Shown piece after piece: positions 29,896 to 41,058 of a DNA stretch of 64,000 bases (the stretch's first letter is position 1; each line of letters opens with the position of its first letter). The DNA comes from Amyelois transitella (taxonomy: Eukaryota; Arthropoda; Insecta; Lepidoptera; Pyralidae): contig NC_083532.1 of the NCBI RefSeq assembly GCF_032362555.1, positions 881,001 to 945,000 of the forward strand, written 5' to 3'. Under the pieces are notes generated by a model. That model ran no database searches, was not told the origin of the DNA, and worked only from the letters and a program-made list of their open reading frames with translations. A program made the position numbers and the translations under genes.

Positions 29896-32800
29896 GTTAC
29901 ACATAGCTAGCGGGATTGCTTCGGTAAAGCAATTATTAAGATTTTTGACAAGACTTAAGTGTGCGACCGTAGACAAAATGTGATCACACAATCGCGATAA
30001 TAAAAATTTAGAATAAAATACAAAATTGTGATTATCAATGAACCCAGGAATCCTTATGACGTCTTAAAAAAGACGTTGGCTCGAGGACATAGTTCAAAAT
30101 GTATTTCCATTTAACGCAATTATTTTTTTTCAAATTTCAATTAGCATTGACGCCATTTAGTAAACAACTGAATATTGTTTTACAACGTACTAATAGTACG
30201 TCATTGCTTTTTGTTTTGATTTTGAGGCTGTATAATTTTTATTTCAGACTGAATGCAAATTCAATTTTTTTTTCTTCATACGATTTGCATAGGTATGTTG
30301 CAAAAAAAGGCGTTGTCAATGATTATCTGAGAAAGTTTTTTTTTGCAAATATTGACGCCTGAATTTTTTAAATGTATAAATGACCTGCATTCCAGATAAG
30401 TATATACTGCCTTGCAATTTTCTAAATCCAAGCTAATGAGGAGAAAATATTAGTATTTCTGATTGTAACAAATAAACATTAAGACTTGACCGATCACGAT
30501 GGAACATTTTGGCGCAAACATAATTAGACATTTGCAAATTTCCAAATTAGCGCAAAGAATTGAAACTGTTAAGTAAAAATGTATCACGAACGCTAACATT
30601 TTTCTTTAAATAAATACATTTTCATTGTATTTCACAATTTTATTTTTAAATAAAATTTTGATATGAACAAATATGATATATATTCGATTAGTTAAGTAAA
30701 CGTATTATGATTTTGTTGTCAACAAATTATGTAGAGTTACATTCTTAAATTAATTCGTAATGTATAATTGTTATTTAATTTAGAAAATGTATTTTTTTTT
30801 CGGATAAAACAAAATATTAATCGTAGATAATAAATTTGAAAGTTGGACCAGACTAAAACTAAAATATTTAATGTCTATAAAATATGTTCCTTTTTTTTTA
30901 AATTTAACTTCGGCCTAACTCCTTGCTTTTCTGTTATAAAAGTAAGGAATAGTTTGAAAATTCAATCCAAATAATGTGATTATTCAATATGTTTTGGAAA
31001 AGAAATTGGTCCCTTTAAATAATGTTAACAATCAAATGTAATAAAAATAATTCTTTATTCATTTCTTCTATGGTCACGTTGTAATTTTGTATAATGTCAT
31101 TAAAATTTAGTTTATCGTTAAGTAAGTATATTTATTTCACTTTTAATTTGTGTATAAGTTTATATTTAGTTTATTGTATTTATTTCATGGTTTTTATTAT
31201 GTTAGATTATAAGCAATTTGAAATCCCAACTGTGTGCGTAAACTTCCATTACTCGAAATTAGGATATCTTTTTTGTACTTAATTTATCGTAGATTATAGC
31301 ACGTATTTAACATATTTGCAATGACTATGACATTAGCATACACATCAATTGTTTAGTCACGCTTTCGGTAAGCTAAAGAACTATGCGCAATTTTTTTTAT
31401 ATGTTTTTTGGAAATCATACTATGAATAATACCAAACATTAATTAGTTGATGTTGCTTTAATTTTTTTTTCTGTTTGTGATATATGGTAAGGCGTTATCA
31501 ATAACATAAATAGAATGATACACTTTCGATAAAATGTCTATTGTATCTGTGCACTAACAGCCACAGTTTAATTTGCGATATTAGTCAAATCTCATTGCGT
31601 TGAGGGAATTCACTGAAAGAAAGACCCCGACGGGACAAAAATCTGGTTATTCTAGCCTCCGTAGCATGACAGTTTTTTATCGCCCGAAGAACTGTCACTG
31701 TCCCTTTGCACGTCATAATAAAAAGTCAAACTGCGATAGGTTTTCGCGCGCTAAAAAAGGCGGCGTCGCGCGTGACGTGATACGGGGACGGCTTTATGTT
31801 ATATTGTGGTTGGCAACACAGTCTATGAGTGTATTTTTTTTATTGATAAAGGTGTCAAATTAATTGTACCACGGCTACATTATTGAGTGTTTTTGTAATT
31901 TTGTCGCAACGTATAGTTTTGAAGTTAATAGATTCCATATAACATATTATTTTATTGCGGAACTCGTTATAAACAAAGATTTTTATGAATTTATTGGCAG
32001 AGTTTAATTAATTTCTCCTTTGGAAATGCAAACGTGATTTATTGAAAGTTAACATTACATGCGACTCTTAAGAAAACATCACCATGTTTTTACAATGTGT
32101 TTGTCGGCCTCATGTTTAATTTATATTTAATTTTAAGTGGTTGTGTGTCTGTAATGTATAATTGTACGCGGCAAATATTTTGTAATTATGACTGAAATAT
32201 ATTGGTGCTTCTGATGGTATTGTTTTAATTTTTGTATTACCTTTTTTGTATAATTAAACTAGCTTCCCTTTGCGTCTTTAATTGGGTAGCATTTTTGAAA
32301 TACAAACCTTCCTCACAAAACCCTCTTTCAACATTGCAAACAGGAACAAAAACCGGTCCCAACTTTCCGAGATTAGGTACAGACAGATAAAATAGGGGGA
32401 CTTTATAATATCTAGTGATAAATATACCGAAGGGTTCCGTTTCATAAAAATAATAATTTTAACTTTTTAAAACAATTTTCGAAATAGGATTTTGTCGGAT
32501 TTTAATCTATACTTACCTACTATACTATACTGTCTGTCTTAAAACCAGTGATGATTACTACGAAATGATTACATGTAGATACAAAGTATGGAGTACCTAC
32601 GGAGGACAAAGGTGATAGCTTATTTTTATATAATTAGTTATAGGAAACATAAAAAAGGGATGTTGACTTTTTACTATTGACTGAGGTGGTAATATTGATT
32701 TACGATCCCAACTAATAAATGCGAAAGTTTATTTGATTGTCCTTTATTTTGCGTATTACTTATATACATACATGTAAATACCCTAGTGGTAGAGATGGCC

Positions 32801-33232
32801 TTGTGTGCCCGGAAAGAGGCGTCAATTTTATGTAGGTACATGCGTATGCGCACTCAACATGATCGATTTTTGTTAAAGTGGGTTTTACATGTGAGAAATA
32901 AATGCCTACATGCTTGCCGTGAAAAAATGAAAAAATGTAACCAAAATATGTACTCATAAGTACTATGTCAAAGGTCTTACACAAGAAATACATTACTTTA
33001 TGCCTATTACGTTCGAGTTATTATGGATTTGGTAGGATTATTTTTATGCTAACTTAAAACCTTTGAACTTAAGTCGAGCACAAATTTCCACATAAAACAT
33101 AGATTTTATTTATGTGACGACATCACTACGCATCAGTCACAACAGCCAATCACGTGACGCTATCAGCATATGAGCGAAGAGTCTAAATCGCGCAAGCAAA
33201 GATTTCACGTATTGGAGGGTATGTCTTTGAGC
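29896..33232. other. AT-rich intergenic DNA, unusually poor in repeats
   Basis: Apart from MITE-C at 31645-31795 and a scrap of LINE-R end near 32800-32840, I see no member of the families that fill the rest of the window. Frames here are short and AT-driven; none is supported as a gene. Confidence 0.5.
31645..31795 (+). repeat. MITE-C copy
   Basis: 'ctccgtagcatgacag', 'aactgcgataggttttcgcg' and 'ggcggcgtcgcgcgtgacg'. Confidence 0.55.
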
Positions 33233-33860
33233 ATGGATCCTTAGCGTTGAAAATTCCGAAAGAAACAAATTGTTTTTTTCGGTGAAAGAAACGTTTTTTC
33301 GTTTTTTTACCGTTTTATTGGTTTGTTACATTGAAATATATCAGAATAAAACCTTGGGGAAAAAACGGTTTTATTGAGATTTTCGTCGTTTGTTTCGAAA
33401 AATAAGAAAAAAAAACGATTGGAAAACTATATACCTATATATTCTATGTATAATTACCAATTTTTAAAACAATGATGCATATTGTAAGGTAATCAATACT
33501 TTTCCTATCGTATTTTTCCGTTTCTTTCATATTTTTCCGTTTTATTAATAAAAAACATGAAATATTTCATTCTTATCTTTCTTAAAACTTTCGTAAAAAA
33601 CTTGTATAAAAACGAGGGAATTTGAAAAAAACCGGAAAATTTCCCGCTTTTTTCAACCCTATGGATCCTGGATTGGGTGAGTCAGATTTTTACACGAAGC
33701 GACTCCCATCTGACCTCCGCAACCTTTGCAGGGGAACCTAACCCGTATTGGATCGATCATGGTTACACATCCAGTTGCCTGAATATGCAGGTATCCTTAC
33801 GATGTTTTCCCTTACCGAGCATCGGTTAGTAATCAAACTAATGTACATAACTTACAAAAT
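33225..33860 (+). repeat. Repeat D, split by a MITE
   Basis: 33661-33860 carries 'atggatcctggattgggtgag', 'gaagcgactcccatctgacc' and 'gcatcggttagtaatcaaac'. The left stub 33225-33240 ends in atggatcc. Confidence 0.75.
33241..33660. mobile_element. Putative hAT-type MITE, 420 bp
   Basis: Flanked by an exact 8-bp duplication atggatcc (33233-33240, 33661-33668). Ends TTAGCGTTGAAAA and, inverted, AGGGTTGAAAAAA. No coding capacity; interior rich in 'aaacgttttt' and 'accgttttat' runs. Confidence 0.65.
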
Positions 33861-34251
33861 AGTAATTGATAAATGGCCGCGGTGGGATTCGAACTAGTAG
33901 ACTAAAAAGGACTCAGGACTATTACTCCACCAAATATTGTGAAAATGCTATGTGCTGTGCTCAGAAGAACAATCCTATGGAAGTGCCCTATGCATGTACT
34001 TTTCCTGCATACCTAAATAAACAAACCCGGATACAAACATGGCGGACTAGAGATGTTCATTTAGTCGATAATATTTTATCGATGGACGAGTGAGTGAAGA
34101 TGTTTATTTCCGAATTAAATTTATTAAAAAAAAAAATTTACATCGGGAATCCTTACAATCTTGGCTATAATCTAAGGTCCAACAATATTGTATCTATTAC
34201 CTATGTCATTCTGATAAAGAGTTTGGAAATCAAATATAATTACATACATAA
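33861..34251. other. No gene recognised
   Basis: A 75-codon plus frame at 33866-34093 has no motif I recognise. Confidence 0.4.
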
Positions 34252-35178
34252 ATAAAATCACGCCTCTTTTCCGGAGGGGTAGGCAGAGACTGCCTCTTTC
34301 CACTTGCCACGATCTCTGCGTACTTCTTTCGCTTCATACACATTCATAACTCTCTTCATGCAAGTTCGGCGGTTTCGGGTACTTTTGACCTGACCCTTTA
34401 CCAGGACGTCCTTAATTTGATCAAGATACGTTCGTCTAGGTCTTCCCACTCCGACCTTTCCCTTCACACTCTCCTTGTATATCTGCTTAGTCATCCCGCT
34501 TTCATTCATCCTCTCCACATGACCGAACCATCTCAACATACCCTTTTCTATTCCTGTAACTACATCTTCTTTCACATCACAACATTTCCTTATCACGATG
34601 TTCCTTATCCGGTCACTCAATTTCACACCCATCATACTCCTTAACGCTCTCTTTTCCACTGCATTTGTTTCGTTTTCGTGCTTCTTTTGCCATACCCAAC
34701 TTTCACTCCCATACATTAATGTCGGGACCAACACGCCCCTATACTGGCTGAGGCCAGTCGAGCCGTTTTGGATAGTTTCTGACTGCTCATAAAGGCATGC
34801 AAAGCTCCATTCACCATGTTCCCCGCGTTCACTCTCCTTTCAATATCACTATCACACTTGCCATTTGATGTAAACTTTGATCCTAGATATACAAACTCTT
34901 TCACTTGCTCAACTTTTTCTCCTCCAATCAAAATATTACATGCTGTCATTTCTTTCTCCATTTCAAAAACCAGTGTTTTAGTTTTACTTACGTTCACTTT
35001 CATTCCTTTCTCTTTTAAAGCTTCACGCATACAGTTTACCATCTCCTGTAATTCTTCCGCTGATGACGCCAATATAACCTGATCGTCGGCATAGAGCAGA
35101 CATTTGACGAGTAACTCATTCATCCTTAATCCAATTTCAGACTCTTTCAAATCTGTCAAACTATCCATAAATAGGTTG
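34252..35178 (-). pseudogene. LINE-R, 5'-truncated copy with frameshift
   Basis: The longest LINE-R in the window. Minus-strand frame 35198-34716 carries the end of a reverse transcriptase with the YADD catalytic motif (LLYADDQVILASS). A second frame, 34734-34258, continues with [19 protein letters not shown] and GVGRPRRTYLDQI and ends [10 protein letters not shown] frameshift near 34725 separates them. The 5' end stops at 35178, where a Hel-2 end begins, so endonuclease and most of the RT are missing. The 3' tail is a short (CATA)n. Confidence 0.85.
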
Positions 35179-35204
35179 GCGGACGAAGTCGCGGGCACAG
35201 CTAG
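35179..35204 (+). mobile_element. Hel-2 3' terminus remnant
   Basis: Only the last 26 bases (ggacgaagtcgcgggcacag + CTAG) remain. Confidence 0.6.
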
Positions 35205-35403
35205 TTTATCGATAAGATTCTATGTTCGATGATGTTCAACACTAGCGCACGTGTTTATGTTTTCGATGTGAATGAAATATTGAGAATATTACAATTTTTT
35301 AAAGCTCACAACAAAGAAGATTAAAAGTAATAAGGTTTTTAAACACATTTCATTAAATACACTGTATGATAGACCATAATTTAACCAAATATTAACCACT
35401 TAC

Positions 35404-35471
35404 CGGTGAAAGGTTAAATTCGGCCTATTTTTGCTTTGGCATAAGCCACAATATGCTATTGAACACTTCAT
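35404..35471 (-). CDS. THAP zinc-finger first exon, orphan
   Basis: ATG at 35471-35469 opens MKCSIAYCGLCQSKNRPNL, then TFH and a donor cg|gtaagt (phase 2). Cys spacing and the TFHR ending match the start of a THAP domain, which THAP proteins and P-element transposases carry. No continuation exon was found downstream to the HMG-CoA reductase gene. It may be the first exon of a gene with distant exons, or a relic of a THAP-bearing transposon. A Mutator-like element sits 305 bp upstream of its ATG. The intervening 35472-35775 looks like 5'UTR/promoter DNA. Confidence 0.5.
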
Positions 35472-35778
35472 TTGTTGTTTATTAACGATTAATATAAACA
35501 CAACTTGGTAAACAGTAGAAAAACACGGGATTTCCTCGGAAAAACGTAAAATCCTCACGGTGATAACTTCCACGAGTAAGCTAAGCGGGCTACTTAAGAT
35601 GGCGGTGCTCCAGCACAAACACATCGAAGCCAATGAAGAGGGTGCTGGTGCTGATAAAAGAGTGTAAACGTTTTTTCTCCCGTTAAACCACTGTTGTGAG
35701 AAAGAGACAGATATATCAGTTTTTATTTCTGAGTCAAGTTGAACAATTAGGGCACCTCCATAGAATATTATTTCAGGA

Positions 35779-36063
35779 TTGTTCTCACTAGTTCGATTCA
35801 GTAGTTCGATCGTCGAACTAGTGAGAATTTTTTTTCTCATTTGTTCGACCGTCGAACTAGTGAGAATGTTTGTTCTCACTAGTTCGATCCGTTAACTTAT
35901 TATTATTATTAATCGAGAAGCAAGAACATTAAGTACCGATATAATAGATATTGGTCACAAATACATACATTGTATAGGTAATTATAAAATGAAAATCTTT
36001 TAGGTATATTTTGTAGGTATAATTATTATTTAAGTATTATTATAATATAGTAAACGTCAAAAT
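35779..36063 (+). repeat. MULE left terminal inverted repeat, 285 bp
   Basis: Contains the motif ttctcactagttcga in several direct and inverted copies in its first 115 bp, likely transposase binding sites. Confidence 0.9.
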
Positions 36064-36498
36064 CACAATGTTGCATAATTAGATTATTTATTGTAAACAT
36101 AATATTTAGGAACAACTATAGGTATTGTCTTTGGCCAAATACGTAGATGAAAAATATTTTTCTGTCTTGCTTGTCTCAACAAGCTTAATCAGAAACTAAA
36201 AAGAAACTAAAAAAATGCCAAAAATGCTTCAAAATTACAAATGTACAAAATTAGGTATAGGTATAGACATAACATTCATAAACATAACTTTGATAAAATA
36301 TACATGATTAAATATATTTTTCTCTGTCTTACTTATCTCAATAAGCAGAGAGCGAAAAAACTTTGAATTTGTGTATTCCACCAAAGGATATATGTATATT
36401 GAACATTATATTAGGTACATTGGTTACGAAATCAAAAAAATAATGTAATAATCAAATACTCAATTATTTTGTCACATTGAATCTCAATGTAACTATAA

Positions 36499-37701
36499 TT
36501 ATCGCATCTTTTCTAAAAAGTGCCCTACACCAATTTCTCCGCATATTAATTGCATTTGAGCATCAATAATGTAATCGTCATTGAATAAATCAGTTTTTCT
36601 CCTTTTACAACGTTTGTTTGATGTTGAAGGTCTCTGAAGAATGTCATTTTGATATGAAGACAATAAGGAATCGTCCCGTAAAATATGTAATATTTGCAAT
36701 AGGTTTACATGCCCTTTCGTTACAAGGTTATTTATTTTATGGTGCCATCCTTCTATTGCATTATTTGTTCGGTGGCGTTCGCCATAAACCGACCAAATTC
36801 TATGATAATCACCCTTCATCCAGTATTTATCGAAATAATCTTTAAACTTAATTATAGATTCGCAATTCTTCTTCATTTCGTTTTGAATATACGCCCATCC
36901 TGAAACAATTTCATTTTCTGGAAGCAATGCCAAGTTGGCGCATAATGAAATTATTCTTCTGTTGCGTTTGTCTTTAGTTAAACCCAGGGTTTTTGCTTTG
37001 CGCCACAAGCTGTTCACGTAATGGTAGTAGCAACCTTTGACTGTAACATTCAATGTTTTCAACGCTTTCATTGTGCCTTCTTCGAAATCTATCGTGACTT
37101 TAGCAGGCTTCCACTCTGGAATTTGGGACCCAATTAAATCAAATAAAAGTGAGTAAGCTTTTTTGGTCCTGTGACTCATGAAAGCGTACACCAAAGGGAT
37201 GACATTCGTGTTATTTGTATCACTGCCGATGTCTCCGTGAATTGTAAAAAGTTGCTGAAAAGGTGTCGGACATGATTTAAAGGTCCCATCCATAAAGATG
37301 TGTTTAATTTTTTTTATAATTTCTCGGGCATCATTTGAACAAAACACTAATATTCTCATTTTTTTATGACTGTAATCAGCGAGTAAGAAATCTGAAAAAG
37401 TACTAGGAACTTCGACTTCCTCAACAGTCTTTGCATTTATTTTTTTTACGTGTGCTAACTTATTTCTCCTTCTGTAAATGCGTGACTTCATTTCACAAAA
37501 TTCAGGTACACTCTTAGAAGCTAAATGCAGGCCTTGATTTTTTAATGTAATTAAAGCTCTGTTGTAGACCCTAGGAGCTGGTTCTCTTCCCGTAGCTGCT
37601 TCTTCGCAAGCATTATTTAAAATAACATTGACTGTATTTCGTGTTTCATCTGGATTACATTGACCGCAGTGGGGTTTTGATTGTAAATTATTAGTGAAGT
37701 C
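36499..37701 (-). CDS. MULE transposase, exon 2
   Basis: Continues the FLYWCH exon after an acceptor gtttaag|GAC. Together they give 454 residues. The start of this exon completes the FLYWCH finger (SKPHCGQC). The MULE catalytic domain follows: first D in IFMDGTFKSCP, second D in KVTIDFEEGTMKAL, then the C/H segment GCYYHYVNSLWRKA and a likely catalytic E in NNAIEGWHHKIN. Stop TAA at 36501-36499. The frame is fully open, so the protein could be active. It cuts and rejoins DNA at the element ends. Confidence 0.88.
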   Translation of the reverse strand, partial: DFTNNLQSKPHCGQCNPDETRNTVNVILNNACEEAATGREPAPRVYNRALITLKNQGLHLASKSVPEFCEMKSRIYRRRNKLAHVKKINAKTVEEVEVPSTFSDFLLADYSHKKMRILVFCSNDAREIIKKIKHIFMDGTFKSCPTPFQQLFTIHGDIGSDTNNTNVIPLVYAFMSHRTKKAYSLLFDLIGSQIPEWKPAKVTIDFEEGTMKALKTLNVTVKGCYYHYVNSLWRKAKTLGLTKDKRNRRIISLCANLALLPENEIVSGWAYIQNEMKKNCESIIKFKDYFDKYWMKGDYHRIWSVYGERHRTNNAIEGWHHKINNLVTKGHVNLLQILHILRDDSLLSSYQNDILQRPSTSNKRCKRRKTDLFNDDYIIDAQMQLICGEIGVGHFLEKMR

Positions 37702-37859
37702 CTTAAACAAAAGCAATGTTTAAAAAATATAGGAATTCATGAATTATTTTGCTTGTACATTAAAACTATTACAAATAAAAATACACATACAACACCTATA
37801 ATATGTAAATATACGTACAACAATTATCATTATGTACATATAAAATAACCAAGACTTAC

Positions 37860-38021
37860 CATATTCATTGTGACGGAACCGGTACATTTTAAACTTTTAT
37901 AATTTTTACACCGCCAAATGCTGTGGCCATTTTTGTATTTACGCATAGAATAATATTGATGTCCTTCTAATTGCAGAATCCTTCCACGACCGCTTTTTAA
38001 TAATTTCACTTCTTTAGACAT
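37860..38021 (-). CDS. MULE transposase, exon 1 (FLYWCH zinc finger)
   Basis: ATG at 38021. 54 codons (MSKEVKLLKSGRGRI, HQYYSMRKYKNGHSIWRCKN) end at M|gtaagt in phase 0. FLYWCH-type fingers are the usual DNA-binding part of this MULE group. The intron 37702-37859 is 158 bp. Confidence 0.85.
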
Positions 38022-38370
38022 TATTCCGAAAATATAAACAGTAAAATAAACAGGCACCACGAAATAAACATTGCTACTGCAGAGCTGAACAGCGTAATAC
38101 TACCATTTTGCGAAACATCTACCCTCAAAATATAACAAAAATCATGTACCCTCAAAATAAGACAACAGAACTATGACCACACTCTTTCTGGGGTGGGGCA
38201 TTTAGTTAAATATTTATAATACTAAACTTATTATGCACATACCTAAGTGCTATAGGCATAGATGCATTTAAGGAAATATACCAGTGGACGACTTCCGGGT
38301 GATATGACAATGATTTGTATTATGTATTTAAACTGTTTGTATTGTTTACTATTAATTTACTTGCAGTCGA

Positions 38371-38655
38371 ATTTTGACGTTTACTATATTATAATAATAC
38401 TTAAATAATAATTATACCTACAAAATATACCTAAAAGATTTTCATTTTATAATTACCTATACAATGTATGTATTTGTGACCAATATCTATTATATCGGTA
38501 CTTAATGTTCTTGCTTCTCGATTAATAATAATAATAAGTTAACGGATCGAACTAGTGAGAACAAACATTCTCACTAGTTCGACGGTCGAACAAATGAGAA
38601 AAAAAATTCTCACTAGTTCGACGATCGAACTACTGAATCGAACTAGTGAGAACAA
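38371..38655 (-). repeat. MULE right terminal inverted repeat, 285 bp
   Basis: Reverse complement of 35779-36063 with no difference that I can find. Confidence 0.9.
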
Positions 38656-38666
38656 AGGTTATTTCA

Positions 38667-39004
38667 TTGGTGCTGTGGCCAAAAAAGCATGACACGAAAA
38701 TGTCACAAAACTGGACCGATTTTGACGAAATTTGTCACGAACACAAACTATATCAGACAGTAGATACATTACATAAGTACAATTTTGAGTAACATACTAC
38801 ATACTAATAACGATTTTCTTCTAAATGTTACGAAGAAAAGGTTAGGTTAGGTTTAAAAAACATATTTAAACACATGCCTGTAAAAATATTTTATTATTAA
38901 TTAATATCACATCTTATACGCAGTGTCATTATGAAATTAATTAAAACTTAGTATTAAATTAATATAGGTAGTCTTAATACATAATAAATTCGCATTATCA
39001 AACA
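38667..39004. other. No gene or repeat recognised
   Basis: AT-rich flank of the MULE; one 'ggttaggttaggtt' run near 38840. Confidence 0.4.
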
Positions 39005-39280
39005 CTAGCTGTGCCCGCGACTTCGTTCGCATGGAATAGTTATTTGGAGCGTTCATTGAAGCCCTCAAGGATAATAATTTTCCCCGTTTTTTTTTCACAT
39101 TTTCCATTATTTCTTTGCTCCTCATAGTTGCAGCATGATGTTATATAGCCTAAAGCCTTTCTCGATAAATGGTGTACCTATTTAACACAAAAATAATTTT
39201 TCTATTCGAACCAGTAGTTCCTGAGATTAGCGCGTTCAAACAAACAAACAAACTCATCAGCTTTATAATATTAGTATAGA
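39005..39280 (-). mobile_element. Hel-2 Helitron, complete
   Basis: CTAG...GA on the plus strand, i.e. A|TC...CTAG|T in reverse, with the full interior including the 'aatggaaaatgtgaaaaa' part. Confidence 0.85.
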
Positions 39281-39612
39281 TTTTACAAATAACAATTTAT
39301 TGTTTCATTATATAAAGCTACCGCAAAAAAAATTCTAACCTAAAGTGAAAACCGCATCGAATTTGTCACATTAGTCCGTAAATTTTGTATACAAAAATTT
39401 TATTCTTAGGTTCCATATAGTTTACATATTTGCACCTGAATGTCGTAAGGGGCAACTAAAGGAAAAAATCGCTTACGGCTAGGGCAATAACTTGTATAAT
39501 CATAACCGATTCATGAAATATTAGTTATTAATTTGTACGAAATTAAATAAATACAAAAGATATTTTTTTAAACATATTGTTGGAAGACATATTTTTAATG
39601 TAATAAGAATTT

Positions 39613-39845
39613 CGGCCTCTGTGGCGCAGCGGTAGTACGCTTGTCTGTGACACTGGAGGTCCCGGGTTCGAATCCCGCCCATGATGAGAAAAGAACTTTT
39701 TCTGATTGGCCTGGGTTTTCGATGTTTTCTACTTATATAAGTATTTATTATAAAATATAGTATCATTGAGTTAGCATCTCGTAACACAAGTCTCGCACTT
39801 ACTTCGAGGCTAACTCAATCCGTGTAATTTGTCCCGTGTATAAGT
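39613..39845 (+). repeat. SINE-T
   Basis: A and B boxes intact; a 6-bp deletion follows the B box ('aatcccgcccatgatg'). Confidence 0.85.
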
Positions 39846-39974
39846 ATTTATTTAATAAATTTTAGAGCAATTTTACATTGCAATATCATATTCATCATTT
39901 TCTTTAAATAATATTGGCCCCAATTTAATTATAAACCTCGTAATCTAATGAAGTTAGCCAACTTTTGAAAAAAG

Positions 39975-40262
39975 ACAGACTAGTACGCGCGAAGCCGTTT
40001 TCATCGCGCGAAAAACTATCGCCGTACCGTTTCACGTCATTACAAAAAAAGCGAAACATACATACATACATAGAATCACGTCTACATCCTTTGCGGGGTG
40101 GACAGTGCCAACAGTCTTGGGAAAGAGATGGGAGTGGTCCTGTTGCTTTTGTCTTTCGGTGCCGGGTACCATACGCCACAAGTTAAAGTGTAAAAGCGAT
40201 AGTTATTCGCGCTATAAAAACAGCGTAGCGCGCGTCTCGCTACCGGGGAAGATTCAGTTAGT
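39975..40262. repeat. Two MITE-C pieces around a SINE-A fragment
   Basis: MITE-C at 39975-40060 ('tttcatcgcgcgaaaaacta') and 40186-40262 ('taaaaacagcgtagcgcgcg') flank a deleted minus-strand SINE-A (40065-40182). The two pieces are probably one MITE-C split by the SINE. Confidence 0.55.
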
Positions 40263-40356
40263 AAACTTTTATAAACATACAATATCAAAAATTCTAATAA
40301 TAATAGCTCTACGTTGCTAAGGCAAATGTTCACTAAATTCGGTGCCATTCATTCAT

Positions 40357-40578
40357 TTATATAGTCACGTCTATATCCCTTGCGGGGTAGACAGAGATAA
40401 AGTCTTGAAAAGACTGATAGTTCAGGTGTTTGGCTTAGTGATAGAATTGAGATTCAAATAATGACAGGTTGCTAGCCCATCGCCTAAAAAAGAATCCCAA
40501 GTTTGTAAGCATATCTCTTAGTCGCCTTTTACGACATTCATGGGCAAGAGTTGGAGTGGTCCTATTATTTTTTCATTG
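40357..40578 (-). repeat. SINE-A
   Basis: Tail and 3' hairpin present; lacks the 5' hairpin. Confidence 0.8.
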
Positions 40579-40601
40579 GTGGTTTCATTCATCTATATAT
40601 A

Positions 40602-40712
40602 TATATATAGCGAAGGCAGTATGCAGAGATCGTGGCAAGTGGAAAGAGGTAGTCTCTGCCTACCCCTCCGGGAAAGAGGCGTGACTTTATGTATGTATGT
40701 AGTATGTATATA
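40602..40712 (+). mobile_element. LINE-R extreme 3' end
   Basis: 'gcagagatcgtggcaagtgg' to SAYPSGKEA-stop and (ATGT)n. Confidence 0.75.
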
Positions 40713-40715
40713 GTA

Positions 40716-40928
40716 CTAGCTGACCCGGCAAACGCTGTTTTGCCAATTATTTTTATATATTATTACGGAACCTTATTTTCTTATCCAAAATAAAATATAG
40801 TCTATGTTACTCGTGGATAATGTAGCTTTCGAATGGTGAAAGAATTTTTAAAATCGGTCCAGTAGTTTCTGAGCCTATTCATTACAACCAAACGAACAAA
40901 GTTTTCCTCTTTATAATATTAGTGTAGA
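40716..40928 (-). mobile_element. Hel-4 type Helitron in the Rab 3'UTR
   Basis: ctagctgacccggcaaacgc to 'ttataatattagtgtaga', reverse-oriented, flanked T on the right (A in its own sense). It begins 24 bases after the Rab stop codon. Confidence 0.7.
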
Positions 40929-40951
40929 TATAGCTACATATATGTTTCATG

Positions 40952-41058
40952 TCAGCAACACATGTTCTTCTGTAATTCCCCGTGCGCAATGCTATCGACG
41001 CTCCACGCTGGAAGTTCCACTTTACCAGTGTGCGTCGCCGCTTCTTCCGACGGTGAGC
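40952..41058 (-). CDS. Rab exon 6 (C-terminus)
   Basis: Acceptor attcaacag|gc; residues 186-220 ([20 protein letters not shown], ending ELQKNMCC); TGA at 40954-40952. Confidence 0.85.

Larger units (their letters stand above)
35776..38658 (-). mobile_element. Mutator-like (MULE) DNA transposon, apparently intact, 2883 bp
   Basis: 285-bp terminal inverted repeats (35779-36063 and 38371-38655) appear identical base for base. An 8-bp direct repeat ttatttca flanks the element (35768-35775, 38659-38666), separated from each repeat by three unmatched bases. It holds a two-exon transposase gene on the minus strand. The identity of the arms implies a recent insertion. Confidence 0.88.

Noticed and set aside
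34417-34792. Plus-strand frames in LINE-R
   Set aside because: Antisense shadows of the LINE-R reverse transcriptase end on the minus strand.
35400-35879. 159-codon minus-strand protein
   Set aside because: Its upstream part is read out of the MULE inverted repeat; only the last 22 codons (THAP exon) look real, and they begin at their own ATG.
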